Assembly (NCBI RefSeq): GCF_900119155.1
Contig: NZ_FPIR01000005.1
Coordinates: forward strand, 149,824 to 213,823
Length of the DNA: 64,000 nt
Reading direction: 5' to 3'
From: Ruminococcus sp. YE71
Lineage (GTDB): Bacteria > Bacillota > Clostridia > Oscillospirales > Ruminococcaceae
Position 1 is the first letter of the stretch; every line of letters begins with the position of its first letter. This document shows positions 16,471 through 25,387 of this stretch, piece after piece. The notes under the pieces were generated by a model that did not search any database, was not told the origin of the DNA, and was given only the letters and a program-made list of their open reading frames with translations. The translations under genes and the position numbers were made by a program.

Positions 16471-17377
16471 ACTGATGAACACTCTTCAATTTTATTTCAG
16501 CCACAGCTTTGTTCAGAGGGCTTTCATCGTGGGTATGCTTATCGCGCTCTGCTCTTCCCTGCTGGGAGTGACCCTCGTCCTCAAGCGCTTCTCCTTCATC
16601 GGCGACGGACTTTCGCACGTAGCGTTCGGAGCGATGTCGGCGGCGACGGTGGCTTCGACCGTGCTCAAAGCCGCTTCACACGGCGATAACGACCTGCCGA
16701 TGTGGCTCGCGAAACTGCTGGACGAAACGAACGACATGATAGTCATCCTGCCCATCACCTTAGCCGCGGCGATAATGCTTCTGAAAACAGGTCAGAACAC
16801 GAAGATCAAGGGCGATGCGGCAGTCGCTATGATATCGGTGGGGTCGCTGGCGGTAGGTTATATGCTGGTGAATATGTTTTCAAGCTCGGCGAACATCTCG
16901 GGCGACGTCTGCGGAACGCTCTTCGGTTCACAGTCGATACTCACCCTTACGAATACAGAAGTCGTGATCTGCATCGCGATGACAGTGCTTGTCATCGGGG
17001 TGTTTGTGTTGTTTTATAACAAACTGTTCGCGGTGACCTTCGACGAGAGTTTTGCAAAGGCAACGGGCGTGAAAGCCGACGGCTACAACCTGCTCATCGC
17101 GGTCATCACCGCCCTCATCATCGTGCTGGCGATGAATCTGGTGGGCTCGCTGCTCATTTCGGCGCTGATTGTTTTCCCCGCACTGTCCGCGATGAGGCTT
17201 TTCAAGAGCTTTCTGTCGGTAATTATCTGTTCGGCGGTCATTTCGGTGATCTGCGCAGGCGTCGGGATGATACTTTCGATACTCTTCTCCACCCCCGTCG
17301 GCTCGACTATAGTGACTGCGGACATCGTCGTGTTCTTTATTTTCCGCATAATCTCGGCGATACTGAAAAGGGAGTGA
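16454..17377 (+). CDS. znuB: Zinc ABC transporter permease
   Basis: A 307-residue membrane protein of the ABC-3 family, about eight hydrophobic helices. FVQRAFIVGMLIALCSSLLG, FIGDGLSHVAFGAM and MNLVGSLLISALIVFPALSAMRL are hallmark segments. It overlaps znuC by 17 bases. The GTG at 16454 is one of several possible starts; a TTG at 16463 or the ATG at 16475 (behind GGGTGAACTG) would remove 3 or 7 residues. Confidence 0.92.
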   Translation: MRTLGELMNTLQFYFSHSFVQRAFIVGMLIALCSSLLGVTLVLKRFSFIGDGLSHVAFGAMSAATVASTVLKAASHGDNDLPMWLAKLLDETNDMIVILPITLAAAIMLLKTGQNTKIKGDAAVAMISVGSLAVGYMLVNMFSSSANISGDVCGTLFGSQSILTLTNTEVVICIAMTVLVIGVFVLFYNKLFAVTFDESFAKATGVKADGYNLLIAVITALIIVLAMNLVGSLLISALIVFPALSAMRLFKSFLSVIICSAVISVICAGVGMILSILFSTPVGSTIVTADIVVFFIFRIISAILKRE

Positions 17378-17382
17378 TACGT

Positions 17383-17970
17383 ATGAACATGAAGATAACA
17401 GCGGCATCCCTCGCGGCGGCGGTAATGCTCACGGGCTGCGGAGATACCTCAAAGGTCGATAAGCTGATCGAACAGCAGGAGAGCAGTTCGCAGGAAACGG
17501 CTGCCACCGAAACAGAAAGCGCGGACACCACCGAAAGCGGCGAGACTGTCAGCAGTATCTACGATGATACTTCGTCGGTACTGTCCTACGCCGAGATGTA
17601 CGACATCCACGCCGAAAACGACGGCTTTGACGTTGACCTGACGATACTCGACGCTTCGATGACCTACGCTCAGGTGTTCGATATGGTGTACAATCCGTCC
17701 CTGTATCAGGACAAGAAGGTACGCGCTAAAGGACAGTTCGCACACGCCGAGGACAACGGCAAGGACTACTTCGCCGTGATGATAAAGGACGCTACGGCCT
17801 GCTGCGCTCAGGGTCTTGAATTCGAGCTTGAGGGAGACTGCAAATTCCCCGACGACTACCCCGAGATCGACTCGGAAATAATCGTCTGGGGCGACTTTGC
17901 TTCCTACGAGGAAGGCGGATACACCTACATCACCCTCAAGAACGCAAAACTGCTCCCAGCCGAAGACTGA
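17383..17970 (+). CDS. Zinc-operon lipoprotein with CC motif
   Basis: A 195-residue predicted lipoprotein (lipobox LTGC) with a Ser/Thr/Glu-rich linker (about 25-55) followed by a compact domain. The domain core, KKVRAKGQFA, DATACCAQGLEFEL, EIIVWGDFASYEEGGY, resembles the small OB-like domain of the TIGR03943/YcgQ proteins often found beside metal permeases. The paired cysteines could bind zinc. ATG at 17383 follows GGGAGTGATACGT and overlaps the end of znuB, so it is the last gene of the operon. A role in zinc handling is inferred from context. Confidence 0.7.
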   Translation: MNMKITAASLAAAVMLTGCGDTSKVDKLIEQQESSSQETAATETESADTTESGETVSSIYDDTSSVLSYAEMYDIHAENDGFDVDLTILDASMTYAQVFDMVYNPSLYQDKKVRAKGQFAHAEDNGKDYFAVMIKDATACCAQGLEFELEGDCKFPDDYPEIDSEIIVWGDFASYEEGGYTYITLKNAKLLPAED

Positions 17971-18025
17971 CAGCTGCTCCTCACAAGGCACTTTTCACAA
18001 AAAACACATAAAATCGAATTTACTG

Positions 18026-18054
18026 TTGACAAAAAGACAAATAAATGCTATAAT
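18026..18054 (+). promoter_or_regulatory. Promoter of the 291-residue membrane protein
   Basis: Consensus TTGACA (18026-18031), 17-bp spacer, TATAAT (18049-18054), 36 bp before the ATG. Confidence 0.85.
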
Positions 18055-18089
18055 TAAATGTGTAAATTTTGTGATAAGGAGAATATCCA

Positions 18090-18965
18090 ATGAGAGATTA
18101 CGGTTCATTTCTGAACAATATGGCGCCCGAACAGCCAAAGCCCGAGCCTCAGCCCGAATTAGAGAGCTACGAAGAGGCAGCAGCTGAACAGGCTGCTCAG
18201 GAAGAATACTACGACGAGGGTCCGCAGTCGGATATACCGATGGAGTCCATCTCACTCGATCAGGGGTACTCGGACTTCGGTTCGGCTCAGCCGATGGGGA
18301 TGAACAGCGGCGAACAGTCGAACATCCCGATGGAGAGCGCGTCTCCGCCCCCCGCTGCGCCTAAGCGCTACAGTGCCGAGGACTACGAGCGTGCAACAAA
18401 CTACGACTACGCGACACGCGGCGTGAATAACGACTATCAGACCATCCGCAACAGACGAAAGACCTTCGCATCCAACAGCGGCGAGAACATGGGGCTCGGC
18501 ATCGTCGGTGCGATAATCGGCGCGGCTATCGGAACAGCGATATGGTACGGCATCGGTCTTACGGGCTACATCTCCAGCTGGGGAGCGCTTGCAATCGTTG
18601 TCTCCTGCTTCTTCGGCTACAAGCTGCTGGCAGGCGGTTTCGGTTCGGGCGGTGCGCTCGTTGTGGGTATCGCCATAATCGTGTCGGTGTTCGTAGGCAT
18701 CAGGCTGCTCTACGGACACATGATAATCGAAACGCAGGAAGATTTCAAGAACGACAAGGAACTATTGCAGCAATACGACATGGAACCTGAGGACGTATAC
18801 GTCCCTACCATCATCGAAGCATCATTCACACACTTCAATGACATAATAGACACCTTCCCAAATCCCGATCAGATAAGAAGAGTCTACGATAAGGATATGG
18901 GAACAAGCTACCTGTTCACGGGTGTAGCTGCAATAATATTCTTCGTAAGAAGAACAAGACACTGA
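18090..18965 (+). CDS. Hypothetical membrane protein with acidic/Pro-rich N-terminus
   Basis: A 291-residue protein of unknown family. Residues 1-130 are low-complexity, rich in Pro, Glu, Gln and Tyr, with two repeats of a (D/N)IPMES motif (DIPMESISLDQGY and NIPMESASPPPA). Three hydrophobic helices follow (about 132-155, 158-180, 188-210), then a mixed C-terminal region ending in another hydrophobic segment (YLFTGVAAIIFFV). Its own promoter, RBS TAAGGAGAATATCC and terminator show an independent unit. Confidence 0.8.
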   Translation: MRDYGSFLNNMAPEQPKPEPQPELESYEEAAAEQAAQEEYYDEGPQSDIPMESISLDQGYSDFGSAQPMGMNSGEQSNIPMESASPPPAAPKRYSAEDYERATNYDYATRGVNNDYQTIRNRRKTFASNSGENMGLGIVGAIIGAAIGTAIWYGIGLTGYISSWGALAIVVSCFFGYKLLAGGFGSGGALVVGIAIIVSVFVGIRLLYGHMIIETQEDFKNDKELLQQYDMEPEDVYVPTIIEASFTHFNDIIDTFPNPDQIRRVYDKDMGTSYLFTGVAAIIFFVRRTRH

Positions 18966-18971
18966 GCTTTC

Positions 18972-19008
18972 GCAAGCTGTCCGATTTTTCGGATAGCTTG
19001 CTTTTTTT
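18972..19008 (+). terminator. Strong terminator
   Basis: A 13-bp stem (GCAAGCTGTCCGA with TCGGATAGCTTGC) is followed by seven T residues, six bases after the stop codon. Confidence 0.95.
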
Positions 19009-19049
19009 GCGCGTATTTTTTATCGGAACAACTTTTTTTACAAAAAGTA

Positions 19050-19078
19050 TTGCATTTTATTTAAAAATATGTTATAAT
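19050..19078 (+). promoter_or_regulatory. Promoter of the Cache/GGDEF gene
   Basis: TTGCAT (19050-19055), 17-bp spacer, TATAAT (19073-19078), about 40 bp before the start. Confidence 0.8.
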
Positions 19079-19119
19079 AGCCATAGTTGTGAGATCATAC
19101 CGAATGAGGTGAAAATGAT

Positions 19120-20571
19120 ATGAAGCTGTCGCTGGGCAGAAAGATAGTTATACTCGTGATATCGGTGGCGGTGCTGCTTATCATCACCTGCATAATCGTG
19201 AGCGGTGTAGTAGTCCGCAGACTTATGTACAAGGAGTATATCATCACGGCCGATTCGATGGCAGGTACCGTCGCCGCTATGGTGGACGGCGACAAAATGG
19301 AAAAGATCACCGAGAAGGTCATGGCTGCCTACAACGCTTCGGAGCTGAGGATCAGCAACGAGGATACCGACGACCCGAACTTTGAAAAATATCAGGATCA
19401 GTTCCTCTACCTCATGGGCGACAAGGATTACATCGAGATCAGGGACACCCTGCGGACGATACAGGACATCAGTGAGGTCGATTGCGTTTATACCCTCTAC
19501 GTCCTGCCAGATGAGAAAGAGGCGGTCTACATCGTGGACGCCGCCCATCAGGATATCGTCACACCCGGCTGCTTCGACCACGTCGAGAAATCCTGCTACA
19601 AGTATCTCAACGACCTTGAACAGGGCTTTCCCGCATTCATCACCGACACGAAAGAGTACGGATGGGTCGCGACTTCATGTATGCCTATCCACAACAGCGA
19701 GGGCGATGTCGTCTGTTTTGCAGCAGTAGACCTGAGCATGAACGACATCCTCGGCAAGGTGCAGAACTTCCTGTATATGCTGTCGCTGATACTCATTCTG
19801 CTGACCATCTTAATCTGCATCATCGCGATACTTTACGTGAAGAAGAAGATAGTCAAGCCCATCAACCTGCTCTCCGAAGCCGCAGGTCAGTACGGTCAGA
19901 AACAGGTGAACAAACAGCACCACGAGTTCGGCGACCTGAAAATACACACGGGCGACGAGATAGAAGTGCTGCTGAATTCGATGATAAAAATGGAGAAGGA
20001 CATCGACAGGTATATCGACAACCTCTCGCAGACGAGGGCTCAGCTGTCCAGCGCGAGACAGCAGGCCGACGATATGCATGAGCTCGCACACATGGACGCT
20101 CTGACGGGCATCCGAAACAAGCTCGCATACGACAAGGAGATAGCGCGTGTGGACGAGGAGCTGAAAAACGGCGCCGCCGACCTCGGTATCGCGATGATAG
20201 ACCTGAACTTCCTGAAAAATACCAACGACACCTACGGTCACGAATGCGGAAACGAGGCGATAAAACAGCTCAGCCGCATTATCTGCGAGACGTTCGTGCA
20301 TTCCCCCGTGTTCCGCATCGGCGGCGATGAGTTCGCCGTGATACTGCGAAACAATGATTATGAGAACATTGACGCTCTCGCCGAGGAATTCAACAGCAGG
20401 CTCAACGAAGCCGAGAACGCCCCCGACAACGAACCCTGGGAAAAGATCTCCGCAGCTTTCGGCTACGCCCTCTACGACAAGGACTCCGACCTCTGCACCC
20501 ACGACGTCTTCAAACGAGCCGACCGCAATATGTACGACCGTAAAAAAGAAATGAAAGCTCTCAGAAAGTAA
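19120..20571 (+). CDS. Membrane diguanylate cyclase with extracytoplasmic sensor
   Basis: A 483-residue protein. A first membrane helix (about 9-30) and a second (about 215-240) flank an extracytoplasmic domain of roughly 180 residues that looks like a Cache-type sensor (DCVYTLYVLPDEKEAVYIVD, YGWVATSCMPIHNSEGDVV). A HAMP-like linker and coiled segment lead into a C-terminal GGDEF domain (about 330-480). MDALTGIRNK, MIDLNFLKNTNDTYGHECGNEA and an intact RIGGDEF signature predict active c-di-GMP synthesis. No RxxD inhibitory site is evident. Single-gene unit with its own promoter and terminator. Confidence 0.92.
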   Translation: MKLSLGRKIVILVISVAVLLIITCIIVSGVVVRRLMYKEYIITADSMAGTVAAMVDGDKMEKITEKVMAAYNASELRISNEDTDDPNFEKYQDQFLYLMGDKDYIEIRDTLRTIQDISEVDCVYTLYVLPDEKEAVYIVDAAHQDIVTPGCFDHVEKSCYKYLNDLEQGFPAFITDTKEYGWVATSCMPIHNSEGDVVCFAAVDLSMNDILGKVQNFLYMLSLILILLTILICIIAILYVKKKIVKPINLLSEAAGQYGQKQVNKQHHEFGDLKIHTGDEIEVLLNSMIKMEKDIDRYIDNLSQTRAQLSSARQQADDMHELAHMDALTGIRNKLAYDKEIARVDEELKNGAADLGIAMIDLNFLKNTNDTYGHECGNEAIKQLSRIICETFVHSPVFRIGGDEFAVILRNNDYENIDALAEEFNSRLNEAENAPDNEPWEKISAAFGYALYDKDSDLCTHDVFKRADRNMYDRKKEMKALRK

Positions 20572-20572
20572 C

Positions 20573-20611
20573 AAAAAAGCACTTTGTCACGTTTAGACAA
20601 AGTGCTTTTTT
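20573..20611 (+). terminator. Terminator of the Cache/GGDEF gene
   Basis: A 10-bp perfect stem (GCACTTTGTC with GACAAAGTGC) flanked by AAAAAA and TTTTTT, starting next to the stop codon. Confidence 0.95.
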
Positions 20612-20614
20612 ACT

Positions 20615-20752
20615 GGGGGAAACCTTTCTGAAGAAAGGTTCTCCCCTTGCCGTGCGAAGCTAAGGCGGACGTGCGAAGCTAAGGCGGACGTGCGAAGCTA
20701 AGGCGGACGTGCGTAGCTAAGGCGGCCCCCATTCCAAAGACTTTTAATATAT
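20615..20752 (+). repeat. Intergenic repeat element, copy 2, with four 19-bp units
   Basis: Hairpin GGGGGAAACCTTTCT / AAAGGTTCTCCCC (20615-20646) is followed by tandem units of GTGCGAAGCTAAGGCGGAC at 20652, 20671, 20690 and a shortened last unit at 20709 that reads GTGCGTAGC. The block ends in CCCCCATTCCAAAGACTTTTAATA. From 20753 to the MATE stop at 20889 I see no gene. Confidence 0.85.
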
Positions 20753-20888
20753 TGGCAGTTAGTTGTGCAGGGGACGTTTGACTCTCTCCGCTTAGATAGA
20801 CGTGTTCTGTATGGCGTGTGCTTGCTCCCACCGCAAGTAGATCACCCTTGAACATCTTCTTGGCAAAGAGTTCTTCCCCAAAAACACC

Positions 20889-22289
20889 TCACCCGCTCTG
20901 CTCCACGGTTAAGTTTTTGAGCCAGCGTTCTTTTTTTAGCCAGAAGTGGAAGATCACTACTTTTACAACGTCGAGGAGTTTGAGGAAGAGATACATCAGC
21001 ACGGGGCCGATGTTGGTGAGGAGTCCGAGGGCAAAGAGCATCGGCATCATGACAAGGATGGTTATTGCGGAATCGACGTATGCGCCCATCGCGGTGTCGC
21101 CGCCCGCCCTTGCGACCGCCTGCTGAGCGTTCATGTAGACCCACACGGGCATGAACATCGCCGTCAGCATGACGAGCTGGCGCGAGATGTGGATAGCGCT
21201 GTCGCTGAGTTTGCCGAAAACCAGCGGGATAATCAGCGTCGTTGCGAATCCGAACATCATCATGAACACGCCGAACACCATCGAGCCCGAGAGCAGCCGG
21301 GTCTTGTCCTGACGCGCTTTTTCGAGCTTGCCCATGCCGAGGGTCTTGCCGATGATGACGCCCGTCGCCGAGTAGATACCGCCGAAAGCGATAAAGAACA
21401 GGTTCGCGATGGCGAATCCCGCTGCCATTCCCGAGACGACGTCCGCACCGCCTCTGCCGTTGTAGATGGCGGTCGTGAAAGTCTCGGACAGCACCCACAC
21501 CATCTCGCAGAACAGCACCAGCGAACCCTTCCGCAGTATTTTCGCGAACAGCCCGCGGTCGAGGTGCAGCAGCTTTCGGGGGCTGATGGCAAAAGCGGGT
21601 TTGGTGCGGATGTAGATGATGGTGAAGATGATGAGCTCGACCATTCTCGCGATTACCGTTGCAGTCGCCGCGCCGCGCACGCCCATTTTCGGGAAGCCGA
21701 GCCTGCCTTCGATGAGCAGCCAGTTGAACGCCGTGTTGGTCAGCGTCGCGATTATCGTGACGACCAGCGGAGTTTTCACGCGGCCGAGGTCGCGGAGCGA
21801 GCTTGCGATGCACATGGAGACCGTCATCGGCAGTCCCATGAAGAACATGATGTTTATGTACTTGACGCCCTCATCGAGGATCGCCGCCGCGTCGGAATTG
21901 CCGATGAGCATCAGCGACAGCACCTGCCTCGGGAAGACCACGCACACCAGCAGGTACGGCACGAATGCCGCCAGCCCCATGATGAGCTTGAAAAGAAAGG
22001 TCTGCTTCATGCCCTCGGAGTCGTCCGCCCCGAAAAACTGGGTCATGAAAATGCCGCCTGCCATGCAGATCGTGTTCAGATAGACCATGAACACGAAAAG
22101 CACCTGACCAGCCACGTTCACTCCCGACATTGAGATGTCGCCGAGTCCCGAGACCATGAAGTTGTCGATAAGCGATACAAGGTTCTGTATCAGCTGTTGA
22201 AGCATGATGGGTACGGCAAGCGACAGCGCACCCTTATAGAAATTCCACGAGCCGAACAGCGATGTACGGCTCTTTATTTTATGAGTCAT
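20889..22289 (-). CDS. MATE-family efflux transporter
   Basis: A 466-residue, twelve-helix integral membrane protein. GALSLAVPIMLQQLIQNLVSLIDNFMVSGLG at the start and the paired second half (FAKILRKGSLVLFCEMVWVLS, GMAAGFAIANLFFIAFGGI) are typical of MATE exporters, which use Na+ or H+ gradients to expel cationic compounds. Substrate not predictable. The ATG at 22289 is chosen because CAGGAGACAAAT lies directly before it; the ATG at 22304 has no RBS. Confidence 0.92.
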   Translation of the reverse strand: MTHKIKSRTSLFGSWNFYKGALSLAVPIMLQQLIQNLVSLIDNFMVSGLGDISMSGVNVAGQVLFVFMVYLNTICMAGGIFMTQFFGADDSEGMKQTFLFKLIMGLAAFVPYLLVCVVFPRQVLSLMLIGNSDAAAILDEGVKYINIMFFMGLPMTVSMCIASSLRDLGRVKTPLVVTIIATLTNTAFNWLLIEGRLGFPKMGVRGAATATVIARMVELIIFTIIYIRTKPAFAISPRKLLHLDRGLFAKILRKGSLVLFCEMVWVLSETFTTAIYNGRGGADVVSGMAAGFAIANLFFIAFGGIYSATGVIIGKTLGMGKLEKARQDKTRLLSGSMVFGVFMMMFGFATTLIIPLVFGKLSDSAIHISRQLVMLTAMFMPVWVYMNAQQAVARAGGDTAMGAYVDSAITILVMMPMLFALGLLTNIGPVLMYLFLKLLDVVKVVIFHFWLKKERWLKNLTVEQSG

Positions 22290-22351
22290 ATTTGTCTCCT
22301 GCATTTATATCTGTTTTCCGATAGGAATACGGCAGATAGGTGATAAAAGAT

Positions 22352-22380
22352 ATTATACAACAATCCGCCCCATAAGTCAA
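22352..22380 (-). promoter_or_regulatory. MATE gene promoter
   Basis: Minus-strand TTGACT (22375-22380), 17-bp spacer, TATAAT (22352-22357), about 60 bp upstream of the start. Confidence 0.82.
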
Positions 22381-22451
22381 TAATGAAATCTGCCGAATCC
22401 TATCGACATTTTCCCCGAAAAATGCGGCGTACTGCCCGAAGTTTTTTCTCT

Positions 22452-22568
22452 GGGGGAAACCTTTCTGAAGAAAGGTTCTCCCCTTGCCGTGCGTAGCTAA
22501 GGCGGACGTGCGTAGCTAAGGCGGACGTGCGTAGCTAAGGCGGCCCCCATTCCAAAGACTTTTAATAT
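22452..22568 (+). repeat. Intergenic repeat element, copy 3, with three 19-bp units
   Basis: The same hairpin as copy 2 (22452-22483) is followed by units of GTGCGTAGCTAAGGCGGAC at 22489, 22508 and 22527 (last one short) and the CCCCCATTCCAAAGACTTTTAATA tail. All three units carry T where most of copy 2 has A. It lies upstream of the MATE gene, mirroring copy 2 downstream of it. 22569-22686 holds nothing recognisable. Confidence 0.85.
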
Positions 22569-22686
22569 TGGGGGAAATTTGAGTTGAAGGAGGCGTTTGG
22601 CTGTAGCCGTTTCATGAGATATTTTCTGACTTATTTCACTAATTTGGTGCTAACCTCTAAATTATGCGGCTTATAAAAAATAATAA

Positions 22687-22753
22687 AGAAGAAAGAATAA
22701 GTAATAATGATCTTGGAAATGCCGTGATCGTTATTGTTATTCTTTCTTCTTTT
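22687..22753 (-). terminator. Long stem-loop at the end of the salvage operon
   Basis: A 26-base arm (22687-22712) pairs with 22726-22751 with about three mismatches or G-T pairs around a 13-base loop. It abuts the pentapeptide gene stop codon and is rich in A/G against T/C. It probably ends the operon transcript, though the stem is much longer than other terminators here. Confidence 0.7.
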
Positions 22754-23359
22754 TCAGATCTTTATTTTTATTCCGAGGAGACCTGCCAGCTCTGCCGCCT
22801 GGTCGTAGGAGACGGAGACGCCGCGGAGTTCGGAGAAGGTGTCGGAAACGAGTATCCCCGAGAGTTCGCAGTCGGAGAGGTCAAGACCCTTGAGCGGCGT
22901 GCCGAAAAGCTCGGTTCGGACGAATCTGCATCTGCCGAAGGTGGTGCGTTTCAGCTTCACGCGGGAAAATAGGGCGTTGGAGAGGTCGCATTCGGTGAGC
23001 TTTGTGTCCTCAAAGCTGCACTCGGAGAACAGCGCGTATGCCAGAATGCTCGTCCTCAGCTCCGTCTGTTTCAGGATGCTGCCTGTCAGTTCTGCGCCGT
23101 AGAGCTTGCTTCCCTCGACCGTGCAGCCTTTCCAGTAGCTGTCGGTCAGCCTGCAATTCGAGAGGTCGCAGTGAACGAACCTACAGTCGTAGAAACTCGC
23201 TTTCGAGAAGCCGCACTCAACGAACCTGCACCCGTCGAAAGTCACCGACTGAAAGTCGAGTCCGCTGCAATCGGCTTCGGTGACGGTGAGACCTTCAAAT
23301 GTTCTGTCGCGGATCTCGCTGTCCTCGGAGCGAGCTTCGGCAATCTCATTCTCAAACAT
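22754..23359 (-). CDS. Pentapeptide-repeat protein
   Basis: A 201-residue protein built from tandem A(D/N)LxX-type repeats (for example ADCSGLDFQSVTFDGCRFVE, CDLSNCRLTDSYW, TECDLSNALFSRVKLKR). These fold into a right-handed quadrilateral beta-helix. Qnr/MfpA members mimic DNA and protect gyrase; whether this one does is unknown. Unusually Cys-rich. It begins three bases after the upp stop, so it is co-transcribed with nucleobase salvage genes. Confidence 0.88.
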   Translation of the reverse strand: MFENEIAEARSEDSEIRDRTFEGLTVTEADCSGLDFQSVTFDGCRFVECGFSKASFYDCRFVHCDLSNCRLTDSYWKGCTVEGSKLYGAELTGSILKQTELRTSILAYALFSECSFEDTKLTECDLSNALFSRVKLKRTTFGRCRFVRTELFGTPLKGLDLSDCELSGILVSDTFSELRGVSVSYDQAAELAGLLGIKIKI

Positions 23360-23362
23360 CGG

Positions 23363-23992
23363 TCACTTTGTACCGAAGATCCTGTCGCCTGCGTCGCCGA
23401 GACCCGGCACGATGTACGCGTTCTCATTGAGGCGCTCGTCAAGGTTTCCGACGTAGATGTCGATGTCGGGGTGAGCCTTTTTCAGCGCTTCAAGACCCTC
23501 GGGAGCGGCGATAACGCACATGAACTTGATGTTGTGGCAGCCCTTCGCCTTGATGAAATCGACCGCCTGGATAGCCGAGCCGCCTGTGGCGAGCATCGGG
23601 TCGGGCAGGATAACGAGTCGCTCGTCGATATTCTCGGGGAGCTTGCAGTAGTACTCGTGGGGTTCGTGAGTTACCTCGTCGCGGTAAAGACCGATGTGTC
23701 CGACCTTAGCCGAGGGAACGAGTGCGAGGATGCCGTTCACCATACCGAGACCCGCTCTGAGTATCGGCACGACCGCCAGCTTTCTGCCCGAAAGCATCGG
23801 CTGCTTGGACTCGGTGATGGGGCTTTTCACGCTGACGAGCTCGGTGGGCAGGTCGCGGAGAGCCTCGTAACCCATCAGCATCGCGATCTCCTCAACGAGG
23901 ATGCGGAAATCCTTCGTACCCGTATTCTCATCGCGCAGCAGCGAGATCTTGTGTTTTATCAGGGGATGATCCATTATTACTACATTTGCCAT
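23363..23992 (-). CDS. upp: Uracil phosphoribosyltransferase
   Basis: A 209-residue enzyme, normal length, converting uracil and PRPP to [27 protein letters not shown], the PRPP loop ([20 protein letters not shown]) and the C-terminal uracil-binding [16 protein letters not shown] are diagnostic. The ATG follows AAAGGAGTGGATTAAT and lies 15 bp behind the uracil permease gene, giving a transport-and-salvage pair. Confidence 0.97.
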   Translation of the reverse strand: MANVVIMDHPLIKHKISLLRDENTGTKDFRILVEEIAMLMGYEALRDLPTELVSVKSPITESKQPMLSGRKLAVVPILRAGLGMVNGILALVPSAKVGHIGLYRDEVTHEPHEYYCKLPENIDERLVILPDPMLATGGSAIQAVDFIKAKGCHNIKFMCVIAAPEGLEALKKAHPDIDIYVGNLDERLNENAYIVPGLGDAGDRIFGTK

Positions 23993-24007
23993 ATTAATCC
24001 ACTCCTT

Positions 24008-25375
24008 TTATTTCTGCGGTTCGCTCCCGCCCTTTTTCGCGGAGAGCAAAAGATTCACGATCATGCCGAGGATAAGCGCGGTGGCTATCTCGGTCAGGGT
24101 CACAGCCCCGAAATTAAGACTGAGTCCGCCGATGCCTGCGATGAGTATCACAGACGCGGTGAACAGATTTCTGTCATTGTCAAAATCGACTTTTCCGAGC
24201 ATTTTCAGACCCGATACGGCGATAAAACCGTACAGTGCAACGCACACGCCGCCCATCACACAGCTCGGTATCGAGTCGATGAACGCCACGAAAGGCGTGA
24301 TGAAGGACAGCAGGATGCATCCTATCGCCGCCGTGATGATGGTGATGACCGAAGCGTTCCTTGTGATAGCCACGCAGCCCACCGACTCGCCGTAGGTGGT
24401 GTTTGGGCAGCCGCCGAATACCGCGCCGAACATCGAGCCGACGCCGTCGCCGAGCAGAGTACGCGACAGACCGGGGTCGGTCAGCAGGTCGCGGCCGATA
24501 ACGCTGGAGAGGTTCTTGTGGTCGGCGATATGCTCCGCAAACACCACGAAAGCCACGGGCGTATATGCCACCAGAATGGTCAGGAAATAGCTGCTGTCGA
24601 TGTCGCCGAGACCGTCTGCCGCCTTTATTACAACGAGGTCGGGCATACGCAGAAAGGTCGAGAGCGAAACGCCGTCAGCAAACATATATCTCTCAAACAC
24701 CGAGAAGTCGATTATTTTCAGCGCGTCGATGCCTGCGGAATTGCCGATGGCGGTCATAACAGCCGCCGCCGCATAGCCTGCGAGTATACCGATGATGAAA
24801 GGTATCAGCTTGAGCATCTTTTTGCCGTACACGGTGCATATCATCGTCACGAAGAGGGTGATGATTCCGCAGACGATGGCGGCGTAGTTCGTGCCCTGAA
24901 GCTCCACAACGTCGGAGGAACGCAGGTCGCCGATCGCGTTGGAGGAGAGGGACAGACCGATTATCGCAACGGTAGGTCCGATGACCACGGGCGGCATCAG
25001 CTTGTTTATCCAGTCAACGCCCACTACCTTGATGAGTACAGCCAGCAGAACGTACACGAGACCCGCGCATATCGCGCCGAGAATGAGGCCTGCCATGCCC
25101 TGCGCCATCGATACGCTGCCTGCAAAAGCCGCGCTCATGGAGCCGATGAAAGCGAAGGACGAACCCAGAAAAACAGGGCTCTTGCGCTGGGTGAACAACA
25201 GATAAACGATAGTACCCACACCTGCGCCGAACATGGCGGCAGCAGGGGTCAGTCCGTTTCCGATTATGACAGGCACGGCGATGGTGGCAGCGAGTATCGC
25301 AAGCATCTGCTGTAGCGCAAAGGCGATAAGGCTCAGACCCTTCGGCTTGTCACCGACATCATATATCAGTTCCAT
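24008..25375 (-). CDS. uraA: Uracil permease (NCS2 family)
   Basis: A 455-residue, multi-helix NCS2 transporter. QQMLAILAATIAVPVIIGNGLTPAAAMFGAGVGT, VVIGPTVAIIGLSLSSNAI and GGCPNTTYGESVGCVAITRNASV match UraA-type uracil:proton symporters. RBS AAGGAGGCTCT. Adjacency to upp supports uracil as substrate. Confidence 0.93.
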   Translation of the reverse strand: MELIYDVGDKPKGLSLIAFALQQMLAILAATIAVPVIIGNGLTPAAAMFGAGVGTIVYLLFTQRKSPVFLGSSFAFIGSMSAAFAGSVSMAQGMAGLILGAICAGLVYVLLAVLIKVVGVDWINKLMPPVVIGPTVAIIGLSLSSNAIGDLRSSDVVELQGTNYAAIVCGIITLFVTMICTVYGKKMLKLIPFIIGILAGYAAAAVMTAIGNSAGIDALKIIDFSVFERYMFADGVSLSTFLRMPDLVVIKAADGLGDIDSSYFLTILVAYTPVAFVVFAEHIADHKNLSSVIGRDLLTDPGLSRTLLGDGVGSMFGAVFGGCPNTTYGESVGCVAITRNASVITIITAAIGCILLSFITPFVAFIDSIPSCVMGGVCVALYGFIAVSGLKMLGKVDFDNDRNLFTASVILIAGIGGLSLNFGAVTLTEIATALILGMIVNLLLSAKKGGSEPQK

Positions 25376-25387
25376 AGAGCCTCCTTA

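Noticed and set aside
20652-20725. Short tandem repeats that could suggest a CRISPR array
   Set aside because: The 19-bp units are directly adjacent without spacers and no cas genes are present.
23171-25315. A very long open frame (714 codons) on the plus strand across upp and uraA
   Set aside because: It is the opposite-strand shadow of well-recognised genes; composition is rich in His, Arg and Asp, as expected from the GC-rich third positions of the real frames.
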